64,000 nucleotides of DNA, from the NCBI GenBank assembly GCA_000227505.4, contig AGIF02000001.1:516035-580034 (forward strand). Direction: 5' to 3'. Positions 46,043 to 54,736 of this stretch are shown here, piece after piece. The position numbers and the translations under genes are program-made. Numbering within the stretch: the first letter of the stretch is position 1; each line of letters opens with the position of its first letter. Under the pieces are notes generated by a model that was given only the letters and a program-made list of their open reading frames with translations, did no database searches and was not told the origin of the DNA. The stretch comes from a gamma proteobacterium HIMB55. Its GTDB lineage: Bacteria; Pseudomonadota; Gammaproteobacteria; Pseudomonadales; Halieaceae.

Positions 46043-47716
46043 ATGAGCGAATCATTCGCCGAGTTATTCGAAGAAAGTTTAAAAACCGTAGACATGGAGC
46101 CCGGTTCAATCGTTACGGGCGTTGTTATCGATATCGATAACGAGTGGGTAACTGTCCACGCCGGTCTCAAATCCGAGGGTGTTATTCCTCGCGATCAATT
46201 CACCAATGCCAGCGGCGAGTGCACTCTAAACGTAGGTGACGAAGTCCAGGTTGCGCTCGAGACTGTCGAAGACGGTTTTGGCGAAACCAAGCTCTCGCGT
46301 GAGAAAGCGAAGCGCGCTGAAGCGTGGAAGACCCTTGAAGCAGCACACGTGGCTCAAGAAGTGGTTATTGGTGTTATCAACGGAAAGGTCAAAGGCGGAT
46401 TTACTGTCGATGTTGATTCTATCCGTGCCTTCCTACCTGGCTCACTGATCGACGTACGTCCGATTCGTGAAACAGCACACCTCGAAGGCAAAGAACTTGA
46501 ATTCAAAGTGATCAAGCTCGATCAGAAGCGCAACAATGTTGTTGTTTCACGTCGTGCGGTCATGGAAGCAGCGAACAGCGCTGAGCGCGATGAGCTACTC
46601 CAGAACCTCCAAGAAGGTCAGAGCGTCAAGGGCGTGGTCAAGAACCTCACCGATTACGGTGCGTTTGTTGATCTCGGCGGCGTTGACGGTCTACTTCACA
46701 TCACAGATATGGCTTGGAAGCGCATTAAGCATCCAAGTGAAGTGGTTGAAGTGGGTCAGGAAATGGATGTCAAAGTCCTCAAGTTTGACCGTGAGCGTAA
46801 CCGCGTATCACTGGGTCTGAAGCAGTTGGGCGAAGATCCATGGGTAGAGATCACGAACCGCTACCCAGAAGGTAGCCGTGTTAACGCACGCATCACTAAC
46901 CTCACTGACTACGGCTGCTTCGCAGAGATCGAAGAAGGCGTTGAAGGTCTGGTTCACGTTTCAGAGATGGATTGGACCAACAAGAACGTTCACCCATCGA
47001 AGATCGTCAACCTGGGCGACGAAGTCGAGGTAATGGTCCTGGATATCGATCAGGAGCGTCGTCGTATCTCGCTCGGTATCAAGCAGTGCCAGCAGAACCC
47101 ATGGGATGCGTTTGCGTCACAGCACGCGACAGGCGACAAGATTTCCGGATCGATCAAGTCGATCACGGACTTCGGTATTTTCATTGGTTTAGCGGGCAAC
47201 ATCGACGGTTTGGTTCACCTCAGCGATATCAGCTGGAACGAGACTGGCGAAGAAGCGGTTCGCAACTACAAGAAAGGCGATGAGATTGAGACTGTAATCC
47301 TCAGCATCGATCCCGAGCGCGAGCGTATCTCGCTGGGTATCAAGCAGCTTGAAGAAGACTCTTTCTCTATCTACTTGGGCGACGCTGACAAGGGCAGCAT
47401 TGTTACCGGTGAGGTCACCGAAGTAGATGCTAAGGGTGCCGTTGTTAAGCTGAACGAAGAAGTTGATGGTTACATTAAGGTAGCTGATCTGAGCCGTGAT
47501 CGCGTTGAAGATGCGCGTTCAGTCTTGAATGTTGGTGACAAGGTTGAAGCCAAGATCGTCAACATCGATCGTAAGAGCCGCTCTATTGGTCTGTCGATCA
47601 AAGCCAAGGACATGGACGACGAGAAGGAAGCAGTGCAGTCACTCAAAGACCAAGACGGCGCAGCTTCACCAGGCACTATTGGTGATCTGATCAAGGCGCA
47701 GATGGACAACCAGTAA
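46043..47716 (+). CDS. rpsA: Ribosomal protein S1
   Basis: 557 aa from ATG 46043 ([18 protein letters not shown]), six S1 RNA-binding domains; repeats such as [29 protein letters not shown] and [28 protein letters not shown] are evident. Binds mRNA leaders for initiation. An 11-residue longer in-frame start at 46010 is rejected because the family starts at MSESFAEL. Codon use is strongly biased to optimal codons compared with neighbours. A strong terminator follows. Confidence 0.97.
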   Translation: MSESFAELFEESLKTVDMEPGSIVTGVVIDIDNEWVTVHAGLKSEGVIPRDQFTNASGECTLNVGDEVQVALETVEDGFGETKLSREKAKRAEAWKTLEAAHVAQEVVIGVINGKVKGGFTVDVDSIRAFLPGSLIDVRPIRETAHLEGKELEFKVIKLDQKRNNVVVSRRAVMEAANSAERDELLQNLQEGQSVKGVVKNLTDYGAFVDLGGVDGLLHITDMAWKRIKHPSEVVEVGQEMDVKVLKFDRERNRVSLGLKQLGEDPWVEITNRYPEGSRVNARITNLTDYGCFAEIEEGVEGLVHVSEMDWTNKNVHPSKIVNLGDEVEVMVLDIDQERRRISLGIKQCQQNPWDAFASQHATGDKISGSIKSITDFGIFIGLAGNIDGLVHLSDISWNETGEEAVRNYKKGDEIETVILSIDPERERISLGIKQLEEDSFSIYLGDADKGSIVTGEVTEVDAKGAVVKLNEEVDGYIKVADLSRDRVEDARSVLNVGDKVEAKIVNIDRKSRSIGLSIKAKDMDDEKEAVQSLKDQDGAASPGTIGDLIKAQMDNQ

Positions 47717-47742
47717 GTTGTTGTATTTGTGGTAACTCTGAT

Positions 47743-47771
47743 GAAAAGCCGGCTATGCCGGCTTTTTTTTT
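47743..47771 (+). terminator. Rho-independent terminator after rpsA
   Basis: A 9-bp stem AAAGCCGGC/GCCGGCTTT with a TAT loop followed by T residues to 47771. It ends the gyrA/cmk/rpsA transcript and isolates the histidine kinase gene. Confidence 0.93.
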
Positions 47772-47928
47772 GTTAATCTCAAAATCGGGTGGCTAATACT
47801 CACGCATCATGAAGGCTTTAATCGATTAAGATCCCAGCTGTGGCTTTGTGCTTCTGTCCGCATGACGCGAGACTTTCGGGCGCAAGTCATTACCAAGAAC
47901 ATCGCCATGCAGAATTGTTGGTGCTGAA

Positions 47929-49806
47929 ATGAATCGTTCACTACTACTTCAAGTGAGTGCGTTGATGGCATCGCTTACCTTATTGGTTGCGGTGTTGATG
48001 CTGTACGTTCTCCCTAACCGGCAAGCCGCGGTATTAGAGGCGAGTATGCGCGATGAGCTCACAAGTCTTGCTGCGGCCTACTCCATCAGTGTTCGCTCGG
48101 CTTTAGAGAAACGAGACCTGTCTGCGTTAGAGGAGCTGAACGAACAAGTCTCGTTTGACGGCCGGAACCCTATTGTTGCGATCATAAATACGAGCGGTGA
48201 TGTACCTGCCATATTTGCTGTGTTCCCAGCATCAGAAGAAATCGCAACGATTGACGAAATTTTTGGGCCGAATTATGTGGCGGCAGACCGCGCTTTTGAG
48301 ACTAATATTATCGATGGTCGTGTTGCGGTCATGTTTAGGCGTGAGGCGCTTGAACGTCGGTTGTGGTCGCTAAACCAACTAATTTATTTCTCATTTGCTT
48401 TTATATGCCTGCTTCAAATAGCGTTTGCGCGACAATTATCAACACGTATTCTGACGCCAATTAGTGAAGCGGCGGACTTTGCCGATGCTTTGGGCGAGCG
48501 GCAGCACACCGTCAAATTGATAAGGGAGCAGCGTCAAGACGAGATTGGCACGCTGATCGAGAGTCTGCGCCGACTGCAGGTTAGGCTCAGAAGTCAGGAT
48601 CGTGAAAACCGGGCGCTGTTTTTGTCGTTGGAGGATACGGTTGCCGAGCGCACCGCAGAGCTGACCAAAGCGTTAGAGGCTAAGGAAGCTTTCACAGCCA
48701 GCGTGAGCCATGAGTTGCGCACACCATTACACAGCGTTATCGCCTCTCTTGATCTAATGACTGACGCTGCAGCTAACCCAGAAGACACTCAAAATTATCT
48801 CGGGATTGCACGTAGGGCATCGCAAGCTCTGTTGCTGTTAATTAACGAGCTGTTGGATTTTCAGCGCTGGGAGCACGAGAAAGTTACACTTGTCACCGAT
48901 CCTACAGAGCTCTATGACTTCCTAAGCGATATCGAAAAAACAACAGCCATGCTGTTTGATGACTCAGGTATCCGCTTCGTCGCCGAGATCGATGAGACTC
49001 GCAATGCGAGGGTGATGATGGATCAACAACGCATTGGGCAGATCCTCATGAACTTACTCGGCAACGCGCGTAAGTTCACCCGCGAGGGCGAGGTAGTGCT
49101 TGAGGTAAGCGTACTAAGTCGAACAGATTTCTATACCGAGTTCCTATTTGTTGTTGAGGACACGGGAATTGGTATCGAAGCAGGCCACCTTGAGCGGATA
49201 AGCGAGCCTTACTTTCAAGCAGGAGATGGTCTAAATCGAAAATTCTCTGGCACAGGGCTGGGTTTGAGTATTGTCCGAAAGCTTCTGGACAGTATGGGCT
49301 CGAAGTTGAATATCTCCAGTGAGCTGGATCGCGGCTCTGTCTTTGATTTTTCGCTGAAGCTTCGTAACTTAGAGTGGGAATCGGGTAATCCAGTAGACGC
49401 GAGCGCTCATGAAGCTGTTTCTCTAGAAGCCGACTCTGGTGTGTCCTTCCTAGACTTCTTGTATGTAGAGGACAGTGAGACAAATCAGCTGGTGATGTCA
49501 GCGATGATGGAACGCCTTGGCGTTAAGTTAACGATGGTGAGCTCGGCCAAAGAGGGTTTTGACATCTTGCAAAAGCAGGATATCGACATTGTCATCACCG
49601 ATATTCAAATGCCTGAACACTCGGGAATCGATTTATTGTCGTGGATCAAACAGGATCCCGTTCTCGCTGATAAATTACGGGTCTTTGCCTGCACCGCGAA
49701 TGCGGGTAGCGATGCGGTGCAAGAATTTGAGGAGGCTGGTTTTGAATCTGTCCTGACGAAGCCCCTCGATCTGCAGGTGCTTGAGAAATTCCTAGAGAGA
49801 CTGTGA
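47929..49806 (+). CDS. Hybrid sensor histidine kinase with receiver domain
   Basis: 625 aa: membrane helix about 8-29, a periplasmic sensor of about 115 residues, a second helix about 147-166, a HAMP-like linker and coiled coil (about 167-245), HisKA with ASVSHELRTPLHS (phospho-acceptor His261), HATPase (NLLGNARKFT, EDTGIGI, GTGLGLSI), and a C-terminal receiver (YVEDSETNQL, phospho-acceptor Asp558 in ITDIQMPEHSG, Lys in LTKPLD). There is no HPt domain and no partner regulator nearby, so it must relay to an unlinked HPt. The signal is unknown. It sits between rpsA and ihfB and probably has its own promoter. Confidence 0.93.
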   Translation: MNRSLLLQVSALMASLTLLVAVLMLYVLPNRQAAVLEASMRDELTSLAAAYSISVRSALEKRDLSALEELNEQVSFDGRNPIVAIINTSGDVPAIFAVFPASEEIATIDEIFGPNYVAADRAFETNIIDGRVAVMFRREALERRLWSLNQLIYFSFAFICLLQIAFARQLSTRILTPISEAADFADALGERQHTVKLIREQRQDEIGTLIESLRRLQVRLRSQDRENRALFLSLEDTVAERTAELTKALEAKEAFTASVSHELRTPLHSVIASLDLMTDAAANPEDTQNYLGIARRASQALLLLINELLDFQRWEHEKVTLVTDPTELYDFLSDIEKTTAMLFDDSGIRFVAEIDETRNARVMMDQQRIGQILMNLLGNARKFTREGEVVLEVSVLSRTDFYTEFLFVVEDTGIGIEAGHLERISEPYFQAGDGLNRKFSGTGLGLSIVRKLLDSMGSKLNISSELDRGSVFDFSLKLRNLEWESGNPVDASAHEAVSLEADSGVSFLDFLYVEDSETNQLVMSAMMERLGVKLTMVSSAKEGFDILQKQDIDIVITDIQMPEHSGIDLLSWIKQDPVLADKLRVFACTANAGSDAVQEFEEAGFESVLTKPLDLQVLEKFLERL

Positions 49807-49831
49807 AAGACGCCCTGCAGAGATTTTATCC

Positions 49832-49860
49832 TTGTATGCCTGTGTCATGGTGTGGACAAT
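49832..49860 (+). promoter_or_regulatory. Possible promoter for ihfB
   Basis: TTGTAT, 17-bp spacer, GACAAT, ending 20 bp before the ihfB start. Each box is only a partial match (3/6 and 4/6), but position and spacing are right. Confidence 0.3.
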
Positions 49861-49880
49861 AAGCGTGGGAGCGAGGAAAC

Positions 49881-50177
49881 ATGACACGAAGCGAACTAAT
49901 CGACTTAATGGCATCACAACAGAGCCAGTTAACGACCAAAGACGTTGAACTTGCTGTGAAGCTGATGATTGATCATATGGCCGAGTCACTCGCATCGGGT
50001 GAGCGCATTGAGATTCGTGGATTCGGCAGTTTTTCGCTGCATTACCGCGAGCCTCGTAAAGGCCGAAACCCCAAGACGGGCGATACTGTAGAGCTCGAAG
50101 GCAAGCACGTTCCCCACTTTAAGCCCGGGAAAGAGCTGCGGGAGCGGGTGAATCGCTCGATCAAGGCGGTATTTTAA
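49881..50177 (+). CDS. ihfB: Integration host factor subunit beta
   Basis: 98 aa DNA-bending protein that works as a heterodimer with Ihf[41 protein letters not shown] and [16 protein letters not shown] are diagnostic. GAGG ribosome binding site. Stop overlaps the lapA start (TAATG). Confidence 0.97.
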   Translation: MTRSELIDLMASQQSQLTTKDVELAVKLMIDHMAESLASGERIEIRGFGSFSLHYREPRKGRNPKTGDTVELEGKHVPHFKPGKELRERVNRSIKAVF

Positions 50178-50470
50178 TGCTGAGCTGGCTGCGTGCCGTC
50201 CTCACTTTCAGTCTTGTAGCCGCGTCCATTTTCATAGGCGCCGTGTTTGCTACTCAAAATACCTCGCTAGTACCGCTCTCACTTTTCGTTATTACCCTTC
50301 CCCAGCAGACACTGGCTGTTTGGCTTCTGTTGTTTTTGGTGACAGGGCTTGCTGTGGGCAGTCTGATAAGCACCGTTGTTGTCTTGCGTCAGCGCGCAGG
50401 CCTGGCTGCGCTGAGACGTGAGAACACGCGCTTAAAGCAGCGCATGGAGCGGTTGTCGACAAATGGCTGA
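50177..50470 (+). CDS. lapA: Lipopolysaccharide assembly protein A (DUF1049)
   Basis: 97 aa with two membrane helices (about 5-26 and 43-68) and a C-terminal cytoplasmic coiled coil (RRENTRLKQRMERL). QNTSLVPLSLF is the family signature. LapA works with LapB in LPS assembly control. Overlaps ihfB upstream and lapB downstream. Confidence 0.9.
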   Translation: MLSWLRAVLTFSLVAASIFIGAVFATQNTSLVPLSLFVITLPQQTLAVWLLLFLVTGLAVGSLISTVVVLRQRAGLAALRRENTRLKQRMERLSTNG

Positions 50471-51644
50471 GCCAAACACGCTGCTGCTTGCATTGTTATT
50501 TCTTGCCGTTGCAGCAGGATGGGTGCTTGGACGTGGTGCATCGGGTCGTGACGAAGAGGTTGATCAAACCCCGCCGTCACAATATTACCTGGGATTAAAC
50601 TTCCTTCTCGATGGTGAGCAGGAGTCAGCACTCAAGGCGTTCAGCGAGGCGCTGGCAGTAAACGCCGAGACCTTTGAAACGCATATCACCTTTGGCAGTT
50701 TGTTACGAAAACGGGGAGAGGTGGATAACGCGATAAAAATCCACCAGTCGCTGCTGTCAAGAACCAAACTTCCTGATGCCCAGAAAAATCAGGCTCACTT
50801 GGAGCTCGCGAAAGATTTTATTGCCGCCGGATTGCTGGATCGTGCTGAGCAACTTCTGAAGGATCTTATCGAGCTTTCCGAGGAGCATGAAGCTGACGCA
50901 AAGGTATTGCTGTTAGAGGTGTTCGAAGCGAGCCGTGATTGGGAGCAGGCGCGAGTGCTGGCTGAATCTCAACTGAAGGAGGTTCTCGCAACAACCGTAA
51001 CGCCCGGATCAAAAGCCAAGGCAGATAAGATAAAAGCACGCCTTTGTAACTACTGTTGCGAGTCTGCTGAAGACCAAGAGGCGAAGAGCGAGTGGGTAGT
51101 CGCGCGCAACGAGGCCGCAGAGGGGTTGCGGTGGGATGACACAAGCATCTGGCCGCACTTGATTATGGCGCGAATTGATGTACCGGAAGGCGCGACGCAA
51201 CAAGCGTTTGATCGCTTGATGTCTGCAGCCAAGGTTGCCCCCAATCGTCTTCCCGAGTTTATCGAGCCTCTGAGAGAGGTCTGTGATGCGCTTGATTGCA
51301 GATTGCGGTTGGTTTCAATGATCTCTGAACTACTCGATGCTCGTGATGATCCACAGCTTAGAGCGTTGCTCGCAGAGGAATACCTTTTTGATGGAAACGA
51401 GGGCGCAGCACTCGATATTCTCGTGCAAGGACTCGATCAGAGGCCGACATCGGCGTTGTTACAAAAAACGCTGGAACTTATGAGTGAACGAGTGAGCTGC
51501 CCCGAGGTAGTCGAAGCCGCGCGTAAACTGTCGATTAAACAGTCGACCTATCTTTGCGGGGTTTGCGGCTTCCATGGCCCGAGTTTTTATTGGCAATGTC
51601 CTGGTTGTAAGAATTGGGATACGCTCTACCGGCCAGCCCGCTAA
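50463..51644 (+). CDS. lapB: Lipopolysaccharide assembly protein B
   Basis: 393 aa: one N-terminal membrane helix, a series of TPR repeats (about 35-350) and a C-terminal rubredoxin-type metal site CGVCGF...CPGC at about 364-383. In E. coli LapB (YciM) directs FtsH to degrade LpxC and so controls LPS synthesis. Metal-site cysteines are all present. Its 3' end slightly overlaps an upstream extension of the pyrF frame but not pyrF itself. Confidence 0.95.
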   Translation: MAEPNTLLLALLFLAVAAGWVLGRGASGRDEEVDQTPPSQYYLGLNFLLDGEQESALKAFSEALAVNAETFETHITFGSLLRKRGEVDNAIKIHQSLLSRTKLPDAQKNQAHLELAKDFIAAGLLDRAEQLLKDLIELSEEHEADAKVLLLEVFEASRDWEQARVLAESQLKEVLATTVTPGSKAKADKIKARLCNYCCESAEDQEAKSEWVVARNEAAEGLRWDDTSIWPHLIMARIDVPEGATQQAFDRLMSAAKVAPNRLPEFIEPLREVCDALDCRLRLVSMISELLDARDDPQLRALLAEEYLFDGNEGAALDILVQGLDQRPTSALLQKTLELMSERVSCPEVVEAARKLSIKQSTYLCGVCGFHGPSFYWQCPGCKNWDTLYRPAR

Positions 51645-51664
51645 ATCGACTTTACGAGACCCCT

Positions 51665-52369
51665 ATGCGAAGCCCAATTATCGTCGCGCTTGACTATCCG
51701 ACACTCGAACAAGCTCTCGCTTGCGCGAGGCAATTGGATCCTTCGATCGTTCGTGTAAAGGTCGGTAAGCAGCTATTCACAAGCGTGGGGCCAGCCGTTT
51801 TGTCTGCGCTTCATGAGTTGGGCTTCGATGTCTTCCTAGATCTCAAATTCCACGATATTCCCAACACGGTAGCGGGGGCAGTGGGTGCCGCAGCAGACCT
51901 TGGCGTGTGGATGGTCAATGTGCACGCCTCTGGTGGGCGAAGGATGATGGAGGCAGCGGCGGATGCTGTTGCCAAGCGCGGCAACAAAACACAATTGATT
52001 GCCGTGACTGTGCTCACAAGCATGGACCAGAATGACCTGTCTGAGCTTGGTATCAACGAGACACCTGCTGATCGGGTGATGAGGCTTGCGACGTTGGCTG
52101 AATCTAGTGGTTTGGATGGTGTTGTCTGCTCAGCACAGGAGGCGCCGCTGCTCAGTCGTCAGTTTGGTCAAAAATTCTCGTTGGTTACGCCCGGCATCCG
52201 CTTGCCTGACGATGAAGCAGGGGATCAACGCAGGGTAGTCACCCCTTGGGATGCGATAAACGGTGGTTCAACGCACCTGGTAATGGGGCGTTCGATTACC
52301 GGTGCATCATCGCCCACGGCGGTCGTCGATCAGGTTGTTGAACGGCTCGCGTCATCAAATTACCCCTAG
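51665..52369 (+). CDS. pyrF: Orotidine 5'-phosphate decarboxylase
   Basis: Final step of UMP synthesis. 234 aa; active site [17 protein letters not shown] (Asp-x-Lys-x-x-Asp), [16 protein letters not shown] and MGRSIT. ATG 51665 is chosen; the open frame extends further up into lapB but those residues are not part of the family. Confidence 0.96.
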   Translation: MRSPIIVALDYPTLEQALACARQLDPSIVRVKVGKQLFTSVGPAVLSALHELGFDVFLDLKFHDIPNTVAGAVGAAADLGVWMVNVHASGGRRMMEAAADAVAKRGNKTQLIAVTVLTSMDQNDLSELGINETPADRVMRLATLAESSGLDGVVCSAQEAPLLSRQFGQKFSLVTPGIRLPDDEAGDQRRVVTPWDAINGGSTHLVMGRSITGASSPTAVVDQVVERLASSNYP

Positions 52370-52427
52370 TCTCATCGGCATTGGCCTGCGATCTCCGAGC
52401 GACGCCCGCACTAAGCCTATTTTCCTT

Positions 52428-52462
52428 GTCACTCATTCGAGTTCTCAAACACAAGGAAAATA
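52428..52462 (+). promoter_or_regulatory. Inverted repeat masking the comEA ribosome binding site
   Basis: TATTTTCCTTGT (52428-52439) and ACAAGGAAAATA (52451-52462) form a perfect 12-bp stem. The right arm contains the AAGGAA Shine-Dalgarno sequence four to ten bases before the ATG at 52466. The 11-nt loop is CACTCATTCGA plus GTTCTCAAAC counted between the arms. In the mRNA the start region would be closed unless the stem is melted or bound. Confidence 0.55.
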
Positions 52463-52465
52463 AAC

Positions 52466-52798
52466 ATGTCTACAAACACAGTTTGCACTGACCAGCTTTC
52501 TCAGTCCTCGGCGTCGCAACATCGGGTCTCGCGCTATTGGCTAGGTCTATTGCTTGCCGCAATTCTTAGCTTTTTTATGGTCGAGTCTGTGACGGCCGCT
52601 GAGACGGTGAATATCAACTCAGCGGATGTCGCTACTTTGACTGCAGAGCTATCAGGTGTTGGGCCAAAGTTGGCACGCAGGATTGTCGAGTTTCGCGAAC
52701 GTCATGGGGATTTTGAAACCGTGGCGGCGCTCAGGGATGTAAAAGGTGTCGGAGAAGCAATTCTGCTCAAAAACGCCGATAAAATTGTTCTCGAGTAA
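52466..52798 (+). CDS. ComEA-like helix-hairpin-helix DNA-binding protein
   Basis: 110 aa with an N-terminal hydrophobic export segment (about 25-45, LLLAAILSFFMVESVTAAE, likely signal peptide) and a ComEA-type helix-hairpin-helix domain (VNINSADVATLTAELSGVGPKLARRIVEFRERHG). Periplasmic ComEA binds incoming DNA in natural transformation; single-domain proteins of this kind occur widely. Monocistronic in appearance, with a SD-sequestering repeat upstream and a hairpin downstream. Confidence 0.88.
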   Translation: MSTNTVCTDQLSQSSASQHRVSRYWLGLLLAAILSFFMVESVTAAETVNINSADVATLTAELSGVGPKLARRIVEFRERHGDFETVAALRDVKGVGEAILLKNADKIVLE

Positions 52799-52811
52799 TA
52801 GTCCTTGAAAA

Positions 52812-52840
52812 GATAAAGCGATTCATAGAGTCGCTTTATC
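52812..52840 (+). terminator. Hairpin downstream of the comEA-like gene
   Basis: A perfect 10-bp stem GATAAAGCGA/TCGCTTTATC with a 9-nt loop, 13 bp after the stop. It has no T-run, so it is a probable but not classical terminator. Confidence 0.45.
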
Positions 52841-52891
52841 GCATCTATGTCGGGCGTCGATAGCGCCTCGAGAGCAAAAGCTGTTAGCATG

Positions 52892-52919
52892 CGCCCGCCA
52901 AAAGCTGGGGGCGTTTTTT
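52892..52919 (+). terminator. Terminator-like hairpin abutting the DHH gene start
   Basis: CGCCC (52892-52896) pairs with GGGCG (52909-52913), with an additional CC/GG pair inside, followed at once by six T residues. It ends two bases before the ATG at 52922. It could end the comEA transcript or act as an attenuator for the DHH gene. Confidence 0.5.
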
Positions 52920-52921
52920 AC

Positions 52922-53875
52922 ATGGATTACGATGTTTTCAATGGAGATGCCGACGGCATTTGTGCGTTGATTCAGTTGCGCCATGCTGACCCTCGCCCAG
53001 ATGCAACACTTGTGACTGGCGTGAAGCGCGATATTCAGTTGCTCGAGCGTGTTCCCTCCGAAGGTGTTGGTCGCATCACTGCACTCGACATATCGTTCGA
53101 TAAGAACCGTGACCAAGTGATAAGGCTGCTGGGTGCGGGCGCCAATGTCTTTTTTTGCGACCATCATTTTGCGGGCGAAATTCCCGAAGACGGTGGGTTA
53201 GAGGTATTAATTAGTCCGGCTTCCGAGGTGTGCACCAGTGCTCTTGTAAGTGGCCGTCTTCGCGGCCGCTTCGCTGAATGGGCATCGGTTGGCGCATTTG
53301 GTGACAACCTCGACGCTACAGCTGATAAGTTGATTGCTAATTTGGACCATGCTGTGGATCGCAATGCGCTCCGTCAGCTCGGTGTCTGCGTTAACTACAA
53401 CGCCTACGGGGCAAGTCTTGAGGATCTTCATTTCTCGCCTGCTGAGTTATATCAGCGAATGGCCCAGTTTGATTCGCCCTCTGCGCTGATCGACGAAGAC
53501 AGTGAATTGTTCGAGACCTTAACCGAGGCCTATCGCCAGGATATGCACTCAGCAAATACGGCTCCTCGTGCAGTTGAGGATGATGATATTGCAGTCGTCT
53601 CTCTTCCCGATGCTGCGTGGGCGCGCAGAGTGAGCGGCGTTTACGGTAACGACCTGGCCAATCAATCACCGGACCGAGCACATGCAGTTCTCACAGACAT
53701 CGACGGTGGCTACCTAGTAAGCGTACGCGCACCGCTGAACAACCGCTCGGGTGCTGACGAGGTTTGCCGGCAGTTTGATACGGGTGGCGGTCGTGCGGCC
53801 GCCGCGGGTATCAACAAGTTACCTCATGATGAGTTGGGTCGTTTTATCGATACGCTCCGCGCTCAGTGGACTTAA
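52922..53875 (+). CDS. DHH-family phosphoesterase
   Basis: 317 aa. YDVFNGDADGICAL and FFCDHHFAG (Asp80, His81, His82) give the manganese site; SGADEVCRQFDTGGGRAAAAGINKL is a DHHA1-like C-terminal substrate site. The family includes oligoribonuclease/pAp phosphatase (NrnA) and RecJ relatives; the exact substrate is not known. The start is MDYDVFNGDADG at 52922, as homologues begin there, although no Shine-Dalgarno sequence is visible because a T-run precedes it. An in-frame ATG at 52847 exists. Confidence 0.82.
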   Translation: MDYDVFNGDADGICALIQLRHADPRPDATLVTGVKRDIQLLERVPSEGVGRITALDISFDKNRDQVIRLLGAGANVFFCDHHFAGEIPEDGGLEVLISPASEVCTSALVSGRLRGRFAEWASVGAFGDNLDATADKLIANLDHAVDRNALRQLGVCVNYNAYGASLEDLHFSPAELYQRMAQFDSPSALIDEDSELFETLTEAYRQDMHSANTAPRAVEDDDIAVVSLPDAAWARRVSGVYGNDLANQSPDRAHAVLTDIDGGYLVSVRAPLNNRSGADEVCRQFDTGGGRAAAAGINKLPHDELGRFIDTLRAQWT

Positions 53876-53889
53876 TTACTCAAAGCCGC

Positions 53890-54561
53890 TTACCAGCGTG
53901 AGATTTCGCTCTCGAGCTGCTGAAGTAGTTCGAGGGCGGCTTGTTTTGATCCAGAGTCCTGCTTGGCCGGCGCGTGTTTCAAGCGGTAACCGTCAAACAG
54001 GCTCAGCAGGTTATCGATAACACTGCTGTCAAAGGGCTGCTTTCTTAGTACCAGTGTTCGCGCTGAGTGTTCCAGCGTTCCGTAAAAGACATCGCGCATT
54101 TGCCATGCCGGCGTTGAGGCCTCCAGTTCACCAGAGGCGATACCACGCTGCATGATGAGGTCAAAAACCCTGACGTACTCGCGTATTTGAGGCAACTGCC
54201 TCCCCGGTTCACCATGGCGCTGACGGGCGCGAGACGTAATCTCAACCATTTTGAAGTCGTCGATGAGCGAGTGGAGGTGATAGCTCGCGAGTTCATTGAG
54301 CTGTTGGTTTAACGGAGCATTTGATGTGACTGCGGCTTTTGCGCCCTTCGTAAGCTCCCGCCAAAACCTATCGACAACGGCCTCCAGCAGTTCATGCTTA
54401 TTCTTGTAGTAGAGATATACCGTACCCTCAGCTACATCGGCTTTTCGAGCTATTTCAGCCATGCGCGTGCCGTCAACGCCGGATTCGCTGAAGAGCGAGG
54501 CTGCGGCCGCAAGAATGGCTTCCTCGCGTGCTTCAAGTCGTTGTCGCTGGGTGTCGCCCAA
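53890..54561 (-). CDS. TetR-family regulator of the adjacent catabolic operon
   Basis: 223 aa, TTG start with AAAGGA seven bases upstream. N-terminal helix-turn-helix (about 12-58: EEAILAAAASLFSESGVDGTRMAEIARKADVAEGTVYLYYKNKHELLE). The C-terminal ligand domain resembles FadR/AtuR/PsrA-type regulators that respond to acyl-CoAs. It is divergent from the atuA-like gene and probably represses it through the palindrome at 54687-54705; the ligand is presumably a pathway acyl-CoA. Confidence 0.85.
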   Translation of the reverse strand: MGDTQRQRLEAREEAILAAAASLFSESGVDGTRMAEIARKADVAEGTVYLYYKNKHELLEAVVDRFWRELTKGAKAAVTSNAPLNQQLNELASYHLHSLIDDFKMVEITSRARQRHGEPGRQLPQIREYVRVFDLIMQRGIASGELEASTPAWQMRDVFYGTLEHSARTLVLRKQPFDSSVIDNLLSLFDGYRLKHAPAKQDSGSKQAALELLQQLESEISRW

Positions 54562-54647
54562 AGTGCTTTCCTTTAACGTCTCGGCCTTTCGTATTGTTTC
54601 GGTATCGGTTGCCGACGGAGCGGTGAAACCGCGATTCGTCTAATTGC

Positions 54648-54676
54648 TTGCCGTCGATTTTAATACCACCTATAGT
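54648..54676 (+). promoter_or_regulatory. Promoter of the atu-like operon
   Basis: TTGCCG (54648-54653), a 17-bp spacer and TATAGT (54671-54676), a good sigma-70 match. The start site would fall near 54683, just before the palindromic operator candidate. Confidence 0.55.
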
Positions 54677-54686
54677 CACTGAGTAT

Positions 54687-54705
54687 GCCTCATTATTAAT
54701 GAGGC
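54687..54705. promoter_or_regulatory. Palindromic operator candidate for the TetR regulator
   Basis: GCCTCATTA T TAATGAGGC is a perfect 9-bp inverted repeat around one base, lying just after the expected transcription start and 32 bp before the first gene. Its position suits repression by roadblock. Length and symmetry suit a TetR dimer. Confidence 0.6.
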
Positions 54706-54736
54706 GCAATCATTTTCATGGGAGGCTGCGACTAAA

